A stretch of DNA of 17,485 bases from Scenedesmus sp. ARA3 (GCA_004335835.1 RWJK01001532.1:1-17485); one strand, 5' to 3'. Counted from the stretch's first letter, positions 9,701-17,485 are shown. A program made the numbers and translations. Notes: generated by a model not told the origin, from the sequence alone.

Positions 9701-12700
9701 CGAGGAGCGCCAGACCGTGGCCCTGAAGGGCAAGATCACCAAGGACGGCCTGGGCGATCTCATCAAGTCTGAGAAGCTGCCCCCCACCATCGAGTTCAAC
9801 GACCAGAACAGCCAGAAGATTTTCTCATCCGGCATTGAGAAGCAGCTGCTGCTGATTGCCAACGAGAAGGACCTGAAGGCTGACGCTGAGCTGTTCAAGT
9901 CCTACCGCAAGGTGGGTTCAAGGCCTGGGGTTTTTGGCTGTTGTTGTTTTTTTACAGGGTGAGGCATTGAGAAGAAGCTGCTGCTGATCGCCAACGAGAA
10001 GGACCTGAGGGCCGATGCTGAGCTGTTTCTCCTACCGCAAGGTGGGTGTTACAGCCTAGGTGTTCAGGGCTGTGGGTTTGGCTTTCACACAGGAGGATTC
10101 GACTTTCGCCGTTACAGCAGCGTCCAGTGTTTCTGCCGCAGCATGCAGACAGCAGCCTGTGGTTGCTTTGCTGCGTGATTTTGTCCTTGTTACCAAATTG
10201 TGAATGTGTTTGCTTGTTTTGCTTTCACTTTCACAGGTTGCCCTTAAGCACAAGGTCAAGCTGGTGATGGTGACTGTGAATGCTGTCCAGTGTCACCATC
10301 TGATGTCATTTTGTTGTCACTTTCCATGTTGATTTCTGTCACAGGTGGCCCTGGAGCGCAAGGGCAAGCTGGTGATGGTGACCGTGAACATGACACTTGC
10401 AGCAGCCGTGTACATGTTACAATGTCATCTTCTGATGTCATTTTGTTGTCATTTTGTTTGTAACTGCAGGTGGCCCTGGAGCACAAGGGCAAGCTGGTGA
10501 TGGTGACCGTGAACATGACACTTGCAACAGCCGTGTACATGTTGCATTGTCATCTTCTGACGTTATTTTGTTGTCATTTTGTTTGGCACTGCAGGTCGCC
10601 CTGGAGCACAAGGGCAAGCTCGTGATGGTGACCGTGAACATGGACGGAACTGCCAAGGACCCCGTCGTGAACTTCTTCGGTGTGAAGGCCGAGGACGCAC
10701 CCGTGGTGGTGGGCTTTGAGATGGCCAAGAACAAGAAGTACAAGCTGAAGGGCGACCTCAGGTGAGGTCTGCTGCATTTGTTGCTCTGCTGCGCATCGCA
10801 GAGGCAGAGTACAAGTCTGCTCCCATTCCTGACATGTATTGCAATGCTGCCCTCTGCTGCACCCTGTTTGCGTCTTGTGTGCTACAGCGATAAGGCCCTG
10901 GGCGAGTTTGCAGCCTCTGTCCTGCACGGTACCGCAGAGGCTGAGTACAAGTCTGCGCGTATCATACGATCCTCACCCCCTGCTGCCCTCTGCTGCACAT
11001 ATGTTTTGACCCTGCAGCGAGAAGGCCCTGGGCGAGTTCGCTGCATCCGTCCTGGACGGCACCGCAGAGGCTGAGTACAAGTCTGCCCCCATCCCCGATG
11101 AGCCAACTGACGGCGGTGTTTCCATCATTGTGGGCAAGAACTTCGACTCCATTGTCAAGGATGAGGAGAAGGATGTGCTGCTCGAGGTGGGCATGCAGAT
11201 CACCGCAGCTTTTGCGCTTTCTGCTGGTGCCTGTTTGTGTATGTGCGTGCAAGCAGCAGCCAACTTATTAAGTGTGCATAGAAATGGGCTGCCTGTTGTC
11301 ATCTTTGTGGTGTGGCGTCGGCTAGTTTTCAACTCCTGTTGTGAATGATGAGGAGAAGGATGTGCTGCTGTGAGTGGGCTTCTGCATGCTGCTCTCTTCT
11401 GCTATGCTGCTAACGCATCGCTGCCATGCGCCTGAGAGACTGTTGCCTGACAATGTGCTGCTGTTGCCTGCAGGTGTACGCCCCGTGGTGCGGCCACTGC
11501 AAGGCCCTGGAGCCCGTGTACAAGAAGCTGGCCAAGCGCTTTGCCAAGGTAGGAAACAATTTTAATTGATTTGCAAGTACTAGATAACAGCAGAGCAACA
11601 GTCGAGCAATGTGGGCTGCAGCGCAGCAGCAGCTGTGTGCAAGAAGCTGGCTAACAAATCCTTCAAATCAACAAGGCAGCAGTCATGCTGCAGCAACAGC
11701 GCAGATGGCACAAACCAGCAAGGGCCTGCATGACTGCAAGTAGTGAAGCAGCTGCTGTTGTTTACTGTACGCGAAGCAGCAGTTGCAAATCCCACAGTAA
11801 TCAATGCCTTCTCATCGTTCGCATGCCGTACTCATGTTGTGTCAATTTTACACGTGCAGGTTGACACCGTGGTCATTGCCAAGATGGACGGCACTGAGAA
11901 CGAGCACCCCGATGTTGAGGTGAAGGGCTTCCCCACCATCATCTTCTACCCGGCCGGCAAGGACGCAAAGCCCATCACTTTTGATGGTGGCGACCGCAGC
12001 CTCAAGGTGCGTTTGGCGCATTGTTCCTTCTCTTGGCGCACTGTTTCAATTTTTTGGCTGGGGTCTTGCGGGGTCTTGTGGAACCAAATATGTCTGGTCA
12101 CTGTTCTTCTGCTTTGTTCTGCTGCTCTGTAAGCTCTGCAAGTACATTGTTAAATCTAATTTAATCAATCTAGCATCAGCTGCTCACTACGCCTTGTTCG
12201 AGGAGGACAATGTCAGCAGATATTAGTGTCTGCCATCACGCACTTCATCTCCTGTATCAGGACGCTGACACACGCTCCTGTAGCCCCTTGTGTTCATCGT
12301 GCTTCCTGCAGGCGCTGACCAAGTTCATCAAGAAGAACGCAGTCAGCAAGTTTGAGCTGCCAAACATGTCGATGACACCTTCATTGTTAACTGTAGTCTA
12401 ACGAATGTGCTGCTTTGTGTTTCTTTGCTTCCTGCAGGCGCTGACCAAGTTCATCGAGAAGAACGCTGTCAGCAAGTTTGAGCTGCCAGGCATTTCGATG
12501 ACGCCCTCCTTCAATGCTCGTTTGACAAATGTGCTGCTTTGTGTTTCTGCTTCCTGCAGGCTCTGACCAAGTTCATCAAGTCTGACCAAGTTCATCAAGA
12601 AGAACGCAGTCAGCAAGTTTGAGCTGCCAAACACTCGATGACACCTTCCTTGAATGCTAGTCTGACACATGTGCTGCTTTGCCTTTGTGCTTCCTGCAGG

Positions 12701-12819
12701 CTCTGACCAAGTTCATCAAGAAGAACGCAGTCAGCAAGTTTGAGCTGCCAAAGAAGAAGAAGAGTGACGATGGCGAGAAGGATGCCGAGGAGGAGGACGA
12801 CAAGAAGGATGAGCTTTAG
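6779..12819 (+). CDS. PDI1: Protein disulfide isomerase, RB60/PDI1 type, 12 exons, complete
   Basis: An ER-luminal oxidoreductase that forms and rearranges disulfides. Proposed join: 6779-6985, 7151-7186, 7273-7344, 8143-8258, 8818-8947, 9281-9419, 9700-9911, 10595-10761, 11018-11186, 11474-11548, 11860-12006, 12700-12819. All introns are GT-AG and the total is 1590 nt (529 residues). Residues 1-22 form a signal peptide (MNKLL, hydrophobic core, ending VRG), followed by an acidic stretch to about residue 49. Thioredoxin domain a carries WCGHC at 76-80, b and b' domains follow, and domain a' carries WCGHC at 421-425. A charged Lys/Glu/Asp tail ends in KDEL (526-529, stop TAG). Length and architecture match the Chlamydomonas RB60 family (about 530 residues), whose member has been reported in both ER and chloroplast; only the ER signals are visible here. 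The first active site is followed by Gln rather than the usual Lys. Exon 2 is only 36 nt. Introns 4-11 contain partial duplicate exon edges, listed separately. No transcript evidence was used; exon edges rest on frame and conservation. Confidence 0.96.
7345..8142 (+). other. PDI intron 3 (798 nt) with hairpins and a TC tract
   Basis: This is the longest PDI intron. It holds an imperfect inverted repeat (about 7810-7819 with 7844-7852, GAGGGGTAGG / CCTACCCTC) in a GC-rich patch, a second small hairpin CCCTGG-CAG-CCAGGG (7881-7895), and a (TC) run at about 7917-7937 ending in TGCAG. Several TTTGACC/GTTGAC motifs crowd the last 45 bases before the exon 4 acceptor and could act as branch points. 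No duplicate exon edge was recognised in it. Confidence 0.6.
8555..8760 (+). repeat. PDI intron 4 duplications, including a decoy copy of the exon 5 start
   Basis: An 84-bp-spaced duplication (copies from 8555 and 8639, sharing GCACCTGCCTGTG and CCTTTTCACTCCACGC) is followed by TTGCAG and then, at 8703-8752, a near-identical copy of the first ~50 nt of exon 5 (real exon from 8818). After the shared part the decoy runs into an in-frame TGA at 8761-8763. Splicing to it would give the same residues SGISRWVQKKTGPAA and then stop. Confidence 0.9.
9081..9113 (+). repeat. Decoy copy of the exon 5 3' end in PDI intron 5
   Basis: The sequence CAGGTGTTGGTGCTGCGCTA followed by CTTCAAGGACTTC matches the last coding bases of exon 5 (ending 8947) with few changes. 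The donor GT is lost, as the copy continues CATGCTGC. Confidence 0.85.
9591..9646 (+). repeat. Decayed chimeric exon remnant in PDI intron 6
   Basis: Bases 9591-9610 resemble the exon 6 stretch AAGGCAGTGGCCAAGG. Bases from about 9606 resemble the exon 7 start (GAGCGCCAG), and 9613-9646 the exon 7 stretch encoding IKSEKLPP. Pieces from the two flanking exons are joined with gaps, so this looks like an old rearranged duplicate. Similarity is lower than in the other decoys. Confidence 0.55.
9964..10041 (+). repeat. Decoy copy of the exon 7 3' end with donor in PDI intron 7
   Basis: This closely matches the last ~75 nt of exon 7 (GIEKQLLLIANEKDLKADAEL region), including CGCAAG|GTGGGT. It carries a two-base deletion near the end (CTGTTTCTCC in place of CTGTTCAAGTCC), so the frame would shift if it were used. 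Confidence 0.9.
10237..10594 (+). repeat. Three tandem decoys of the exon 8 start with acceptor (108/125/125 bp)
   Basis: Copies begin at 10237, 10345 and 10470, each directly after an AG; the genuine exon 8 begins at 10595. Each unit holds up to 48 nt of exon 8 (encoding VALEHKGKLVMVTVNM) plus about 60-77 nt of the preceding intron with its TTTTGTTGTC-rich tract. The second and third units differ at only about eight of 125 positions. The first is shorter and more diverged. Exon similarity ends sharply after the AACATG codons, so none can replace exon 8. Confidence 0.93.
10797..10956 (+). repeat. Partial decoys of exon 9 in PDI intron 8
   Basis: At 10797-10832 a fragment matches the exon 9 part encoding AEAEYKSAPIP. 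At 10888-10956 a copy with its own acceptor (GCTACAG) matches the exon 9 start (real exon from 11018) through EYKSA, then departs. The spacer sequence TGCTGCCCTCTGCTGCAC is also duplicated at about 10845 and 10980. Confidence 0.88.
11347..11371 (+). repeat. Decoy copy of the exon 9 3' end in PDI intron 9
   Basis: GATGAGGAGAAGGATGTGCT at 11347 repeats the exon 9 end at 11160, 187 bp away. Three bases (CTCGAG region) are lost and the junction becomes CTGCTGTGAGTG, still a donor-like sequence. Confidence 0.85.
11630..11667 (+). repeat. Decayed copy of the exon 10 3' end in PDI intron 10
   Basis: GTGTGCAAGAAGCTGGCTAA and following bases resemble the exon 10 segment encoding VYKKLAKRFAK (ending 11548), with substitutions and loss of the donor. 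Similarity is moderate. Confidence 0.6.
12312..12699 (+). repeat. Three tandem decoys of the PDI terminal exon, all lacking KDEL
   Basis: Copies begin at 12312, 12438 and 12560, each after CTTCCTGCAG; the genuine last exon starts at 12700. Each has the 51-nt segment encoding ALTKFIKKNAVSKFELP, then breaks into a shared non-exon tail (TCGATGACACC-like) instead of the Lys/Asp/Glu tail. The first copy reads on in frame to TAA at 12399-12401 and the second stays open through the third copy's start. The third has a 19-bp internal duplication that shifts its frame. Unit lengths are 126, 122 and 140 bp. Confidence 0.93.
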
Positions 12820-14038
12820 ACTGTGAAGTTCAATCTTCTCTGTGTGAAGTATGGACAGCAGCCACCGTGAAGTTCTCAGCAGCGGATGGTTGGCTTGGGG
12901 GTTGGTGGTTGGGGCAGAGATTGGGAAGATGCAGAGAGAGTGAGCGAGTGTGAGTCTGGTGCAATAGCTGCGGCGGCAACAGTTGAAATGGCTGTTGCTG
13001 CGCAGGCTGTGTCACTGGGTGCTTGCGAGTGGTTGCAGCTGCGCTCACGTACAGATCTATGTGCAGGCGCGCCGCACAGACAGCAGCATCACACGCTCAG
13101 GATGACTTGCGTGTTTCTTTCGGGCATTGCAACTCGCTGCTGCTGCTTGCGATATGGCATTCCTTACATCTGTCAGTTGGCCGTACGGCCGCTGTGTCAG
13201 CAGCAGCAACAGCAGTTGATGTGGGGTCAGCAGCATGCCTGGCCAAGGCAGTAAGGCTGCTGCAGGGTGTTGGGGTTTTGGGCGTGCCAGCAAAGTATGA
13301 ACATACTGACCGGAGCTCGCGTGCTTTGTTTTGTTTGCTCATACGTCAACATGCTCAAGCGGTAACATATCAAAAACCAGTTCCTTGCGATGTGCCTTCT
13401 GGCAGCATGTTGCAGGAGTGTTTGACTGCTGCAACGCCAGCTGATGGCATTGTCATGGTTGCCTTCTTGCTGCTGACTCAGCTGCTGCAGTACTCTGCAA
13501 CACACCGCTACCTTAAGCCCTATCCTGCGAATGATTGATAGCAATATACAACAACCTTACTGTGTTGGAGCAGGCGAACAAGAATGCAGGATGCTAGTCT
13601 CGATGTGCACGGGCAAACGGCAGGTGTGAGGTTTTCCCGCGCTCCCATCATAGTGGAACAGCGACGCCACTCTGCATAGGTTCCGCAGCATAGACAAAGA
13701 ACTAATACATTACACGTTTTTGCATATCTATTGCACTCTAGAAGCTCACGACCGGAGCGCAAGCAGCGTGACCTGTTCTGGTGCCCGAAGCTGCAGGCCG
13801 CGCCCTACCACTCTGAGTGGACAGTGACATACATAAGCAGCACACGCGTTTCAGCACCTAATATCTGATTGGGTGGTTGCTCTCCATATGTCCTGTACAC
13901 CTGTGTGACTGCACAAAGTTTGATTGCGGTGTCCTGCACACAGAGTCGGGGGAGCCCAGTTCTGGAACAGCAAGACGCAACAAGCCATCTATTCATTGCA
14001 CGAGGAAAATAGTGCCTGGTTTTTGAATCCTGGCTAAA
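12820..14038. other. Spacer between the PDI and glycosidase genes
   Basis: It should contain the PDI 3' untranslated region and the promoter of the downstream gene. I find no TGTAA poly(A) signal, no clear TATA element and no supported gene. A 171-codon plus-strand frame (13023-13538) has no recognisable domain and lacks the G/C-ending codon bias of the real exons. Confidence 0.5.
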
Positions 14039-14917
14039 ATGGCTCACCGGAGGCTTCAACTTGCCGCGGTGCTGGCTCTGGCTGCATTCGCTGTGGCGCA
14101 GGTGCGTGCCTGCTGCGGGATATAATCTCAACAGTAGCATTAGCCAGTTAGCGTGATCTAAATAGCAATGGATGCCATGAATAGGTCGACAGTAGATGTA
14201 CTGCGCCAATTACGTACCACTGGACAGACAGTAGGACACTCTGCGCTCAATCCGAGTCAGTAGGAAGACAGCACATCACTCAACATGATTGCATACAGAC
14301 AAAACTGCCTCATTAAAATATCTATCGTCCCTGTTCAGTCAAATACTTGTGCCGAGTTGATCTACAAAGCAGCTACGCATGGCCAGTCTATCTACTGCAA
14401 AGAATCGTGTTGAACATGTGGCGTTTTCGAAGCTTGCAGCGGGTTTGCGAAGGCCTTGGCCCAGAGCAGTAGCAGCAGCTGTGTCTGTGCTGGTTGCTGC
14501 AGTAGTGCTGGGCCTAGCCTCACATCTGTATCTGGAATGGAAGGTTGTGTAGCAGATTCGTGCAGCATCACTATAAGCATATCAACCCTGCTGAATAGCA
14601 TCGGCATGCTTGCAACAGACACTGCACACCAGAAAAACACGCCGACCACAGCGCGAATGACAGCAGCAGCAGTGCTGGGCACTGTAAGCTTGCACTCATT
14701 TTGGGCCTCTTCCCCACATGTCTTTAGGGGAGAACACATTTTCACACTTCCTGTGCTTCTTCATAACAGAACATGTTCCCACTGCTGCTGCAGCTTGAGC
14801 ACTGGCAGCTGCACTGGCAGACTGCTCTTGCACCGCAGCCCAGCTTGCCTGCTGCCTCCTGCTCCCACAGCAGCACTGGCATGCAATGACCCGCAACTAA
14901 CACAGGCTTTGCCGCCA

Positions 14918-14966
<49 letters not shown>

Positions 14967-16714
14967 AGGCCAGGCAGATCTCACACCTGCCGGATGCACC
15001 AGCCATGTGCCCGCTGGAGATGCGCAAAAACACACGCTGGGGTGTGGCCACAGCATCCTACCAGGTGGGTTTTAGGCTTTTGAGGTTTTGGTTGTGGCTG
15101 CTGCTGTGGTTTAGGACTGCCATGTGCCCGCTGGAGATGCGCAAACACACACGCTGGGGCGTGGCCACAGCATCATACCAGGTGGGTTTCAGGCTTTTGA
15201 GGTTTTGTACGTGGCTGCTGCTGTGGTTTAGGACTGCCAGGTGCCCGCTGGAGATGCGCAAAAACACACTCTGGGGTGTGGCCACTGCTGTTGTGCACAG
15301 AACACCAGTCAGCAACATGAGAGAGAGGCAGCAAGACAGCAGCAGCAGCAGTGCAGGGACCGGCTGCAATGCTCACAGCAGCAGTGGCTGCAGCAGCCAG
15401 TAGCGCTGTGTGTAGTATGCTGCTTGAGCAAGCACACACTAGCTGTATGTGGCACAGCAACGGCAACCAGGCAGGCCAATGCGCAAGTTGTAGCTGCTCT
15501 GCAATGAGCTTGCTGCATGCTTGCGCATTAGCCTGGCTGGTTGCTGTTGCTGTACCACATACAAACTTTGCCTCCTATGACGGCAGTGTGTCCGTTGATT
15601 TGGTCGTGACATGGTGCTTGACAGCCGCTGCTGTAGCTGTATGCAGCAGCAGCTGGAGCAGCAGCAGCAGCAGTCCACCTCATCTGAAGCGATTGGCTGC
15701 AGCTGCTGCTGCGGTGCAGGTGGAGGATGAATGCAATTGGGGTGGGCACACACACAGTTTACTTGCAGCTCCCATAATTCACTGCATTCTAAGATCCCTC
15801 GGTTTCGGATTGCTGCTGCTGCGTTGCAGGTTGAGGGTGGTTGGAATCTGGGCGGGCGCACACCCAGTGTGTGGGACACTTTCTCCCATGCTGGTTTCAT
15901 CAAGAACAATGACACGGGTGACGTGGCATGTGACATGTACCACAAGTACCCCCAGGACTTCAAGCTCATGCGCGAGCTGGGCATCAAGCACTACAGGTGA
16001 CATGTTATTGTGTGTTATTTTGTATGTTATTTCCATATTATTCTTTTGGAAGGACAGCAGAATGTGATGGTGGCGTGGCATGTACCACAAGTACCCCCAG
16101 GACTTCAAGCTCATGCGGGAGCTGGGCATCAAGCACTACAGGTGAAATGACATGTTATGTAGTGTTACTTTATGCTATGAGGCAGCAGAATGACGATGAC
16201 TACTACTCTTAGAATGGCAGCAGCATCTTTGCCTCGCACACCGGAGTGTTGGTTGCTCCCCTGCTTTCTGTGTGTGTAGCAAGCGCCTGGTATTTACACC
16301 ACAAGTGCTGACAAAGCATCATAGTAGCTTTGACTGTTACATAATATGTTACGTAACACATGTTATGCCCTTGCAGGTTCTCCTTCTCCTGGAACCGCAT
16401 CCTGCCGCATGGCGGCAAGGGCACACCAGTGAACCCTGAGGGCATTGCTTTTTACAACAGCCTGATCAACGAGATGATTGCCAACAACATTCGGCCCTAC
16501 GCAACCATCTTTCACTGGGACCTGCCTCAGGTAGGTGAAGCAGCAGCATGTGACGTTTGCTGAGCAGCAACCGAGCAGCAGCAGCATTTGCCAACAACAT
16601 CAGGCCATATGCAACTATCTTCCACTGGGATCTGCCTCAGGTGTGAAGGTGTAGAATGCAATGTAGCCACATGTGCTGTGTACCTTTGTGAGCAGTGGTG
16701 CCAGAGTAGTGCAG

Positions 16715-16813
<99 letters not shown>

Positions 16814-17174
16814 TTTGTCTCAACATGCTACTTTCAGCTCAATAAGCAGCAATGTCTGCCCCAGCCTGGTAATCCGCTGCAGCATCTCGCACATCCTCAC
16901 ACTGTGAACTTCCTGGCCGCCGCTGTGAACTCTGCCATGAACTCCGCAGGTCCTGCAGGACAAGTACCAGGGCCTGATCGCCGAGGAGTTCATCGCGGAC
17001 TTTGTGAACTACGCAAACGTTCTGTTTGAGAACTTTGGGGATCGCATCCGTGACTGGATGACCTTCAACGAGCCCTGGGTGACCTGCGTGCTGCAGGTGG
17101 GGTTTGACACATAGTGGTTCTGTGATGTTGCTGGTCCTACAAATGCTGCTTGTCTACATTGATGCTGCACAGTC

Positions 17175-17209
<35 letters not shown>

Positions 17210-17322
17210 CGTTGGTTGTCGTGTTTGCCGCTAGTCACGGCTGTGGTGCAGCCAGTGATGTACGGCTTTCGTGAAAGCAGCATGTGGAACACGTGCGCAG
17301 AACACCGCATGTGCTGACCCTC

Positions 17323-17359
<37 letters not shown>

Positions 17360-17398
17360 AGTACGGACAAGGTGTGTTTGCTCCTGGCATCCCAATGG
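14039..17398 (+). CDS. Family 1 glycoside hydrolase (beta-glucosidase type), secreted, 3'-incomplete
   Basis: GH1 enzymes hydrolyse beta-glycosides by a retaining double-displacement mechanism. Proposed join: 14039-14101, 14969-15064, 15830-15996, 16377-16530, 16950-17096, and probably 17362 to about 17398, continuing past the window. Exon 1 encodes a 21-residue hydrophobic N-terminus (MAHRRLQL, Ala/Leu-rich, ending AVAQ), probably a signal peptide. Family hallmarks follow: [16 protein letters not shown] (Gln53 in the sugar-binding loop), the FSWNRILP motif at 112-119, FHWDLPQ at 154-160, and TFNEPW with the acid/base Glu201. The YGQGVFAPG motif lies in the last visible exon. The catalytic nucleophile (ENG motif) and the rest of the barrel lie off the window. 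The link of exon 1 to exon 2 rests on phase (0/0), the donor GTGCGT and the signal peptide, across an 867-nt intron, so it is less certain than the rest. Natural substrate is unknown. Confidence 0.9.
14102..14968 (+). other. Glycosidase intron 1 (867 nt), ending in (CTG)15 CAG
   Basis: This is the proposed first intron. It contains no recognisable exon copy. Its last 48 bases are (CTG)15 (14921-14965) followed by CAG, which supplies the acceptor directly. A long plus-strand open frame (14456-15403) crosses this intron, exon 2 and part of intron 2 only because the tract is open in all frames. Confidence 0.65.
14921..14965. repeat. (CTG)15 microsatellite at a splice acceptor
   Basis: Fifteen perfect CTG units are followed immediately by CAG and then glycosidase exon 2. 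The tract stands where a polypyrimidine tract would be. Confidence 0.95.
15115..15291 (+). repeat. Two 117-bp tandem copies of the glycosidase exon 2 end plus donor
   Basis: The ATGTGCCCGCTGGAGATGCG element of exon 2 (15005) recurs at 15122 and, with ATG changed to AGG, at 15239, spaced exactly 117 bp. The second copy keeps the MCPLEMRK...WGVATASYQ coding and its own CAG|GTGGGT donor. The third decays after GTGGCC. With the nearest acceptor (TTTAG, exon from 15115), the second copy would be 67 nt long and shift the frame. Confidence 0.92.
15720..15763 (+). repeat. Decoy of the glycosidase exon 3 start with acceptor
   Basis: Following GCTGCTGCGGTGCAG, the bases GTGGAGGATGAATGCAATTG resemble the genuine exon 3 start at 15830 (GTTGAGGGTGGTTGGAAT), 110 bp downstream. 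Codons for [13 protein letters not shown] are degraded to a [17 protein letters not shown] reading. Confidence 0.78.
16073..16141 (+). repeat. Decoy of the glycosidase exon 3 end plus donor
   Basis: A near-identical copy of the exon 3 end ([21 protein letters not shown] region), 145 bp after the original, complete with CTACAG|GTGAAATGACATGT, resembles the true donor GTGACATGT. It lies inside intron 3. Confidence 0.92.
16586..16640 (+). repeat. Decoy of the glycosidase exon 4 end plus donor
   Basis: This is a copy of the exon 4 segment encoding [17 protein letters not shown], 110 bp after the original end (16530), with silent-type changes and the donor-like CAG|GTGTGA. It lies inside intron 4. 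Confidence 0.92.
16718..16810. repeat. (CAG)31 microsatellite in glycosidase intron 4
   Basis: Thirty-one uninterrupted CAG units, in the opposite orientation to the CTG tracts elsewhere in this gene. The tract sits within the proposed intron 16531-16949, so the poly-Gln or poly-Ala frames through it are not expected to be translated. Confidence 0.95.
17178..17207. repeat. (CTG)10 microsatellite
   Basis: Ten perfect CTG units within glycosidase intron 5 (17097-17361). Confidence 0.94.
17326..17358. repeat. (CTG)11 microsatellite at a splice acceptor
   Basis: Eleven CTG units are followed directly by CAG and the exon encoding YGQGVFAPG, the same arrangement as at 14921-14968. Confidence 0.94.
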
Positions 17399-17424
17399 GT
17401 GATTGAGGGCATGTGCTGACGTTT

Positions 17425-17427
<3 letters not shown>

Positions 17428-17485
<58 letters not shown>
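17428..17485. repeat. (CTG)19 microsatellite at the window end
   Basis: Nineteen CTG units run into the right edge of the window. By analogy with introns 1 and 5, this may be the end of the next intron, with the next exon just beyond. Confidence 0.93.

Noticed and set aside
10888..10956. An extra genuine PDI exon
   Set aside because: It duplicates the exon 9 start but has no good donor, and including it would repeat sequence not expected in PDI; the complete exon 9 follows at 11018.
14456..15403. 315-codon plus-strand open frame
   Set aside because: It includes the true exon 2 (14969-15064) in frame but continues through the CTG tract and the intronic duplicates. GH1 conservation and the GT donor at 15065 show that only part of it is coding.
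16673..17029. Poly-Gln or poly-Ala protein through the CAG tract
   Set aside because: The tract lies between a good donor at 16531 and an acceptor before 16950, and GH1 residues on either side join directly (LPQ to VLQDKY).

Overview
This looks like nuclear DNA of a green alga, probably from the Chlamydomonadales and perhaps a Haematococcus-like species. The grounds are dense GT-AG introns, coding exons rich in G/C at third codon positions, many CTG/CAG tracts, an extracellular Ser-Pro-rich protein, and a protein disulfide isomerase of the RB60/PDI1 type. The species is an inference. All recognisable genes lie on the + strand, and both window edges fall in trinucleotide tracts ((GAT)19 and (CTG)19).

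Layout: 1-57 is a GAT microsatellite. 500-935 is a 32-bp minisatellite. 1167-2290 encodes the C-terminal part of a Pro/Ser/Gly/Asn-rich cell-wall type protein; its reading frame is broken twice by one-base insertions inside a 54-bp repeat. 2291-6778 holds no gene I can support, only short tandem duplications and CTG, AAT and CAG tracts. 6779-12819 is a complete 12-exon gene for a 529-residue, KDEL-tailed, two-active-site protein disulfide isomerase. 12820-14038 is an apparently gene-free spacer. 14039 to the window end is the 5' part of a secreted family 1 glycoside hydrolase (beta-glucosidase type); five exons are clear and a probable sixth ends in the last 90 bases.

The most striking signal is not a gene. 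Most PDI introns, and introns 2-4 of the glycosidase gene, contain extra tandem copies of the edge of a neighbouring exon together with the adjacent splice site: acceptor plus the first ~50 nt of an exon, or the last ~35-70 nt of an exon plus the donor. I count at least 15. None covers a whole exon of ordinary size, and most are decayed, frameshifted or stop-bearing. At the 3' end of the PDI gene three decoy copies of the last exon precede the real one and lack the KDEL codons, so choice of terminal exon could decide ER retention. CTG tracts ending in CAG form the 3' splice sites of glycosidase introns 1 and 5, linking microsatellite growth to intron structure.

The PDI and the secreted proteins would share the secretory pathway (disulfide formation in the ER for the exported glycosidase and wall protein), but nothing here shows that they are co-regulated. 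All splice sites were placed by reading frame, GT-AG ends and family conservation, without transcript evidence.
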